NCBI GenBank assembly: GCA_026826555.1
Contig: JAKSZT010054571.1
Location: forward strand, 337,464 to 401,463
Length of the DNA stretch: 64,000 nt
Direction: 5' to 3'
Source: Tolypeutes matacus
Lineage: Eukaryota > Chordata > Mammalia > Cingulata > Chlamyphoridae
In this document: one piece after another, positions 60,997 through 64,000 of the stretch
How positions within the stretch are numbered: the first letter of the stretch is position 1
Layout of the letters: every line of letters starts with the position of its first letter
Translations under genes and position numbers: made by a program
The notes under the pieces: generated by a model
The model's input: only the letters and a program-made list of their open reading frames with translations
The model's database searches: none
Told to the model about the DNA's origin: nothing

Positions 60997-63900
60997 TAAT
61001 TGCCTGCTATACACTCCTTTTCACTTACAGTCAATTTCAAAGCAACGATGATATATAAGATTCTGTGAATCCTGTCATTTCTTCCCTTGTGAAACCAAGC
61101 AAGTCCTTGTTTAATTGGCTCCCATGTACTTGATGCAAATACAATATATATCAAAACTCAGGTTTTACCTAAAGCTCTGTGGATGCAGTAGGTTCTTCAG
61201 TTTTGAAAACTAAGAAAGTTGCTTGTTTGATTGGCTGCTATGCACTTGTTTTCACATACAATAAATATCAAATCACTGGTTTAACCTAAGGCTCTGTTAA
61301 TGTATGATGTTATTCACTTTGGAATACATGTTGAGAATGAAGTTGTTTCTTCAAGATGTGAAAACTAAGCAAGTTTCTTTTCCATTGGTGCTATGCACTT
61401 GTTTCACTTACAATCAATGACAAAACAATGGGTTATAAAATACTTTTGGAATGCAGTGGTTTCTTCAGTTGGAAAAACCAAGCATTTTACCTCTTTAAAT
61501 GAATGCTGTGCACTTGTTTTAACTTACATTGAATGGCAAATAAATTGTGATACCTAACACTCTGTGACTGCAGTAGTTTCTTCAGTTGTGAAAACTAAGC
61601 ATGTTGTTTCTTTAATTGGCTGCTATGCACTTGTTTTAACTTATAACCAATGTAAAAACCATGGTTTTACCTAAGGTTCTGAGAATGTAGTAGTTTCTTC
61701 ATTTCTTAAAACTAAGGAAGTTATTTCTTTAATTGGCTGCTACAATCTGTTTTCACTTACATTCTATGGGAAAACACTTTTTGACCTAAGCTCTGTTAAT
61801 GAAGGAGGTTCTTCAGTTTAGAAAACTAAGCAAGGTGCTTGTTTAGATGCCAGATACACACATGTTTTCACTTACAATCAATGTCAAAACACTGGTTTTA
61901 CCTAATGCTCTGTGAAAACATGAGAATCTTCAGTTTTGAATTCCAAGCAAATAGTTTAATATGCTGTGATGCACTTGTATTCTCTTACAACCAATGTCCA
62001 ATGGTGGTTTTACCTAACACTCTGTGAAAGAAGGAGGTCCTTCAATTTTCAAAAATTAAGCAAGGTACTTATTTAAAAGGAGCTATTCACTTTTTCTCAT
62101 TTACAATTAATGAAAAAGCCCTGGTTTTACCTAACATTTGTAAATGTAAGTGGTCCTTCAGTTATGAAAACTAAGCAATTTACTTGTTTTATTCCTGCTA
62201 TACACCTTTTTTTCACTTACAAATAATGTCAAAATGGTGGTTTTACCTAACAATGTGAATGCAGGAGATTTTTCTGTTGTGAAACCTTGGCACCTTACTT
62301 CCTTAATTGACTCCTTTGCAGTTGTTCTCACAATCAATTAAAAAAAATACTTGTTTTACCTTACACTTTGTGAATGTAAGTGGTTCTTCAGTTTGAAAAA
62401 CTAAGCAAGTTACTTGTATAATTTTCTGTTACACATTTGTTTTCACTTACAATCAATGTCAAAGCACTGGTTCTACCTAATAATTCTGAATGCAATAGTT
62501 TCTTTACTTGTGAAAACTAAGCAAGTTACTTTTTCTTTTGGTGCTATGCACTTGTTTTCAGTTACAACCAATGTCAAATCCATGGTTTTATCTTAAGTAC
62601 TGTGAATGAAGGAGATTCTTCAGTTTTCAAAAACTAAGGAAGGTACTTGTTTAATAGGATTCCATTCACTTATTTTCACTTACAATCAATGTCAAAATGG
62701 AATTTTTACCTAAACAAATGCAGGGGTTCATTCAGTTGTGAAAACTAGGCATGTTACTTCCTTAATTGGCTGCTTTGCACTTTTTTCACTAACAATGTAA
62801 GTATGCTGGTTTTACCTAATACATTGAGAAGGCAAGGGTTTCTTCAAGTTGTGAGAATTAAGCATGTTACATTTTAATTGGGTGCAATGTACTTATTTTC
62901 ACTTACAATCAATGACAAAACAACAGAATGCCTAATGCACTTGGAATACAGTACTTTCTTCAGTTGGGCAAACTAAGCAATTTTTTTCTTTAAATAAATG
63001 CTACACATTTGTTTTCACTTACAATCAGTGGCAAATCAGTTATGATACCTAAACTCTGTGAATGCAGTTGTTTCTTCAGTTGCACAAACTAAGCCCATTA
63101 CTTCTTTATTTGGCTGCTATTCACTTGTTCTAACTTACAACCCATGTAAAAACCATGATTTTATCTAATGTCCTTGGAATCCAGTAGTTTCTTAATTTGT
63201 GAAAACTAAGTAACTTATTTCTTTAATTGGCTGCTATACACTTGTTTTCACTTACATTCAATATCAAAGCACTTGTTTGACAAAATGCTCTGTGTATGCA
63301 CATTGTTCTTCAGATTTGAATTCCAAGCAAGTAGTTTAATTTGCTGCTATGCACTTGTTTTCTTTTACAACCAGTGTTAAAAGCCTGTTTTTACCTAACA
63401 ATCTGTGAATGAAGGAGTTTCTCTAATTTTCAAAAATGAAACAAGGTATTTAATAGGATATGATTCACTTCTTCTCACCATTAATGAATAAACACTGGTT
63501 ATACCTAATGCTTTGTGAATGTAAGTGGTACTTCAGTTTTGAAAACTAAGCAATTTACTCATTTCATTTCCTGCTTCACAACTCTTTTCACTTACAGTCA
63601 ATGTCAAAGAAGTGGTGATACAAAAGATTCTGTGAATGAAGTCATTTCTTCACTTTGGAAACCAAGGAAGTCCTTGTTTACTTGACTGCTATGAACTTGT
63701 TTTCACATACAATAAATATCAAAACACTGGTCTTACCTAATGTTCTGTAATGCAGGAGATACTTCAGTTTTGAAAACTATACAAATTATTTGTATAATTG
63801 TCTGCTATGCACTTGTTTTCACTTACAGTCATAGGCAAATCACTTGTGATACATAAAACTCTGTGAATGCAGTAATTTCTTCAGTTGTGAAAACTAGACA

Positions 63901-64000
63901 TGTTGATTCTTTAATTGGCTGCTAGGCACTTGTTTTAAATTACAACCAATGTTAAACCCTGGCTTTATTTAACACTGTGAATGAAGGAAGTTCTTCGATT
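60997..64000 (+). repeat. Satellite array, family B (continues past window end)
   Basis: Family B monomers to the last base. Type 1 markers near 61525, 63025 and 63830. Runs such as 19-1-2-3-4-5-6-7-8 (61400-62350) keep the canonical order; after 62350 groups are skipped (8 to 11, then 12-13, then 18-19-1-2-3). The last bases, GAATGAAGGAAGTTCTTCGATT, are the middle of a type 5 monomer, so the array continues. No gene is visible. Confidence 0.92.

Noticed and set aside
3416..64000. CRISPR-like repeat arrangement
   Set aside because: The repeats are contiguous ~117-bp monomers without unique spacers, in mammalian DNA with L1, ERV and SINE insertions.
1..64000. CENP-B box in the satellite monomer
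   Set aside because: I looked for the NTTCGNNNNANNCGGGN pattern; the monomers contain almost no CG or CGGG, and I saw no match. A centromeric role is therefore not supported by this motif, although it is not excluded.

Overview
The window is mammalian, non-coding, satellite-type DNA. I find no intact host gene. About 54-55 kb of the 64 kb is one continuous head-to-tail tandem array of an A+T-rich monomer of about 117 bp. It is already running at base 1 and still running at base 64000, so both array ends lie outside. A typical monomer reads, in pieces, CACTTGTTTTCACTTACAAT / CAATGTCAAAACACTGGTTT / TACCTAATGCTCTGTGAATG / CAGTAGGTTCTTCAGTTTTG / AAAACTAAGCAAGTTACTTG / TTTAATTGGCTGCTATG. About 470 monomers would fit (length divided by 117, not counted). 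The monomers differ clearly from one another but fall into recognisable types that recur in a fixed order, so this is an old, degenerate higher-order-repeat (HOR) satellite.

Layout: two monomer families alternate in blocks on the same strand. Family A (about 1-3415 and 39546-45049; hallmarks TTTCCTTGGCTGC, GCTATGCCAATGCA, AATCAACTTCAAAAC) follows a 12-type order, about 1.2-1.4 kb per cycle. Family B (about 3416-39545 and 45050-64000; hallmark AAGCAAGTTACTT..TTTAATTGGCTGC) follows an order of about 19 types, about 2.2 kb when complete. Deletions, local duplications and hybrid monomers are frequent. A 10-N gap lies at 3327-3336.

Five transposable-element insertions interrupt the array, all in family B: (1) an inverted, 5'-truncated L1 3' end, 12725-13062; (2) a two-LTR non-autonomous ERVL/MaLR-like provirus on +, 15855-18553; (3) a deleted, internally rearranged relative of that provirus on -, 25744-27387, with a near-perfect 5-bp target duplication; (4) a 4.3-kb L1 on + with dead, deleted ORF2 and a long 3' tail homologous to insertion 1, 45926-50214; (5) a tRNA-derived SINE on - with a perfect 15-bp target duplication, 60791-60981.

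Organism: LINE-1, class III (Leu-primed) LTR elements and a tRNA-type SINE point to a placental mammal. The SINE and the L1 3' tail resemble repeats I associate with Xenarthra (armadillo, sloth, anteater). That is recall and inference, about 0.65-0.7. The sequence alone does not say whether the array is centromeric, pericentromeric, sex-linked or interstitial. Nothing here acts as a gene pathway; the biology is satellite turnover (unequal exchange, local duplication) with retroelement insertions that serve as clocks.
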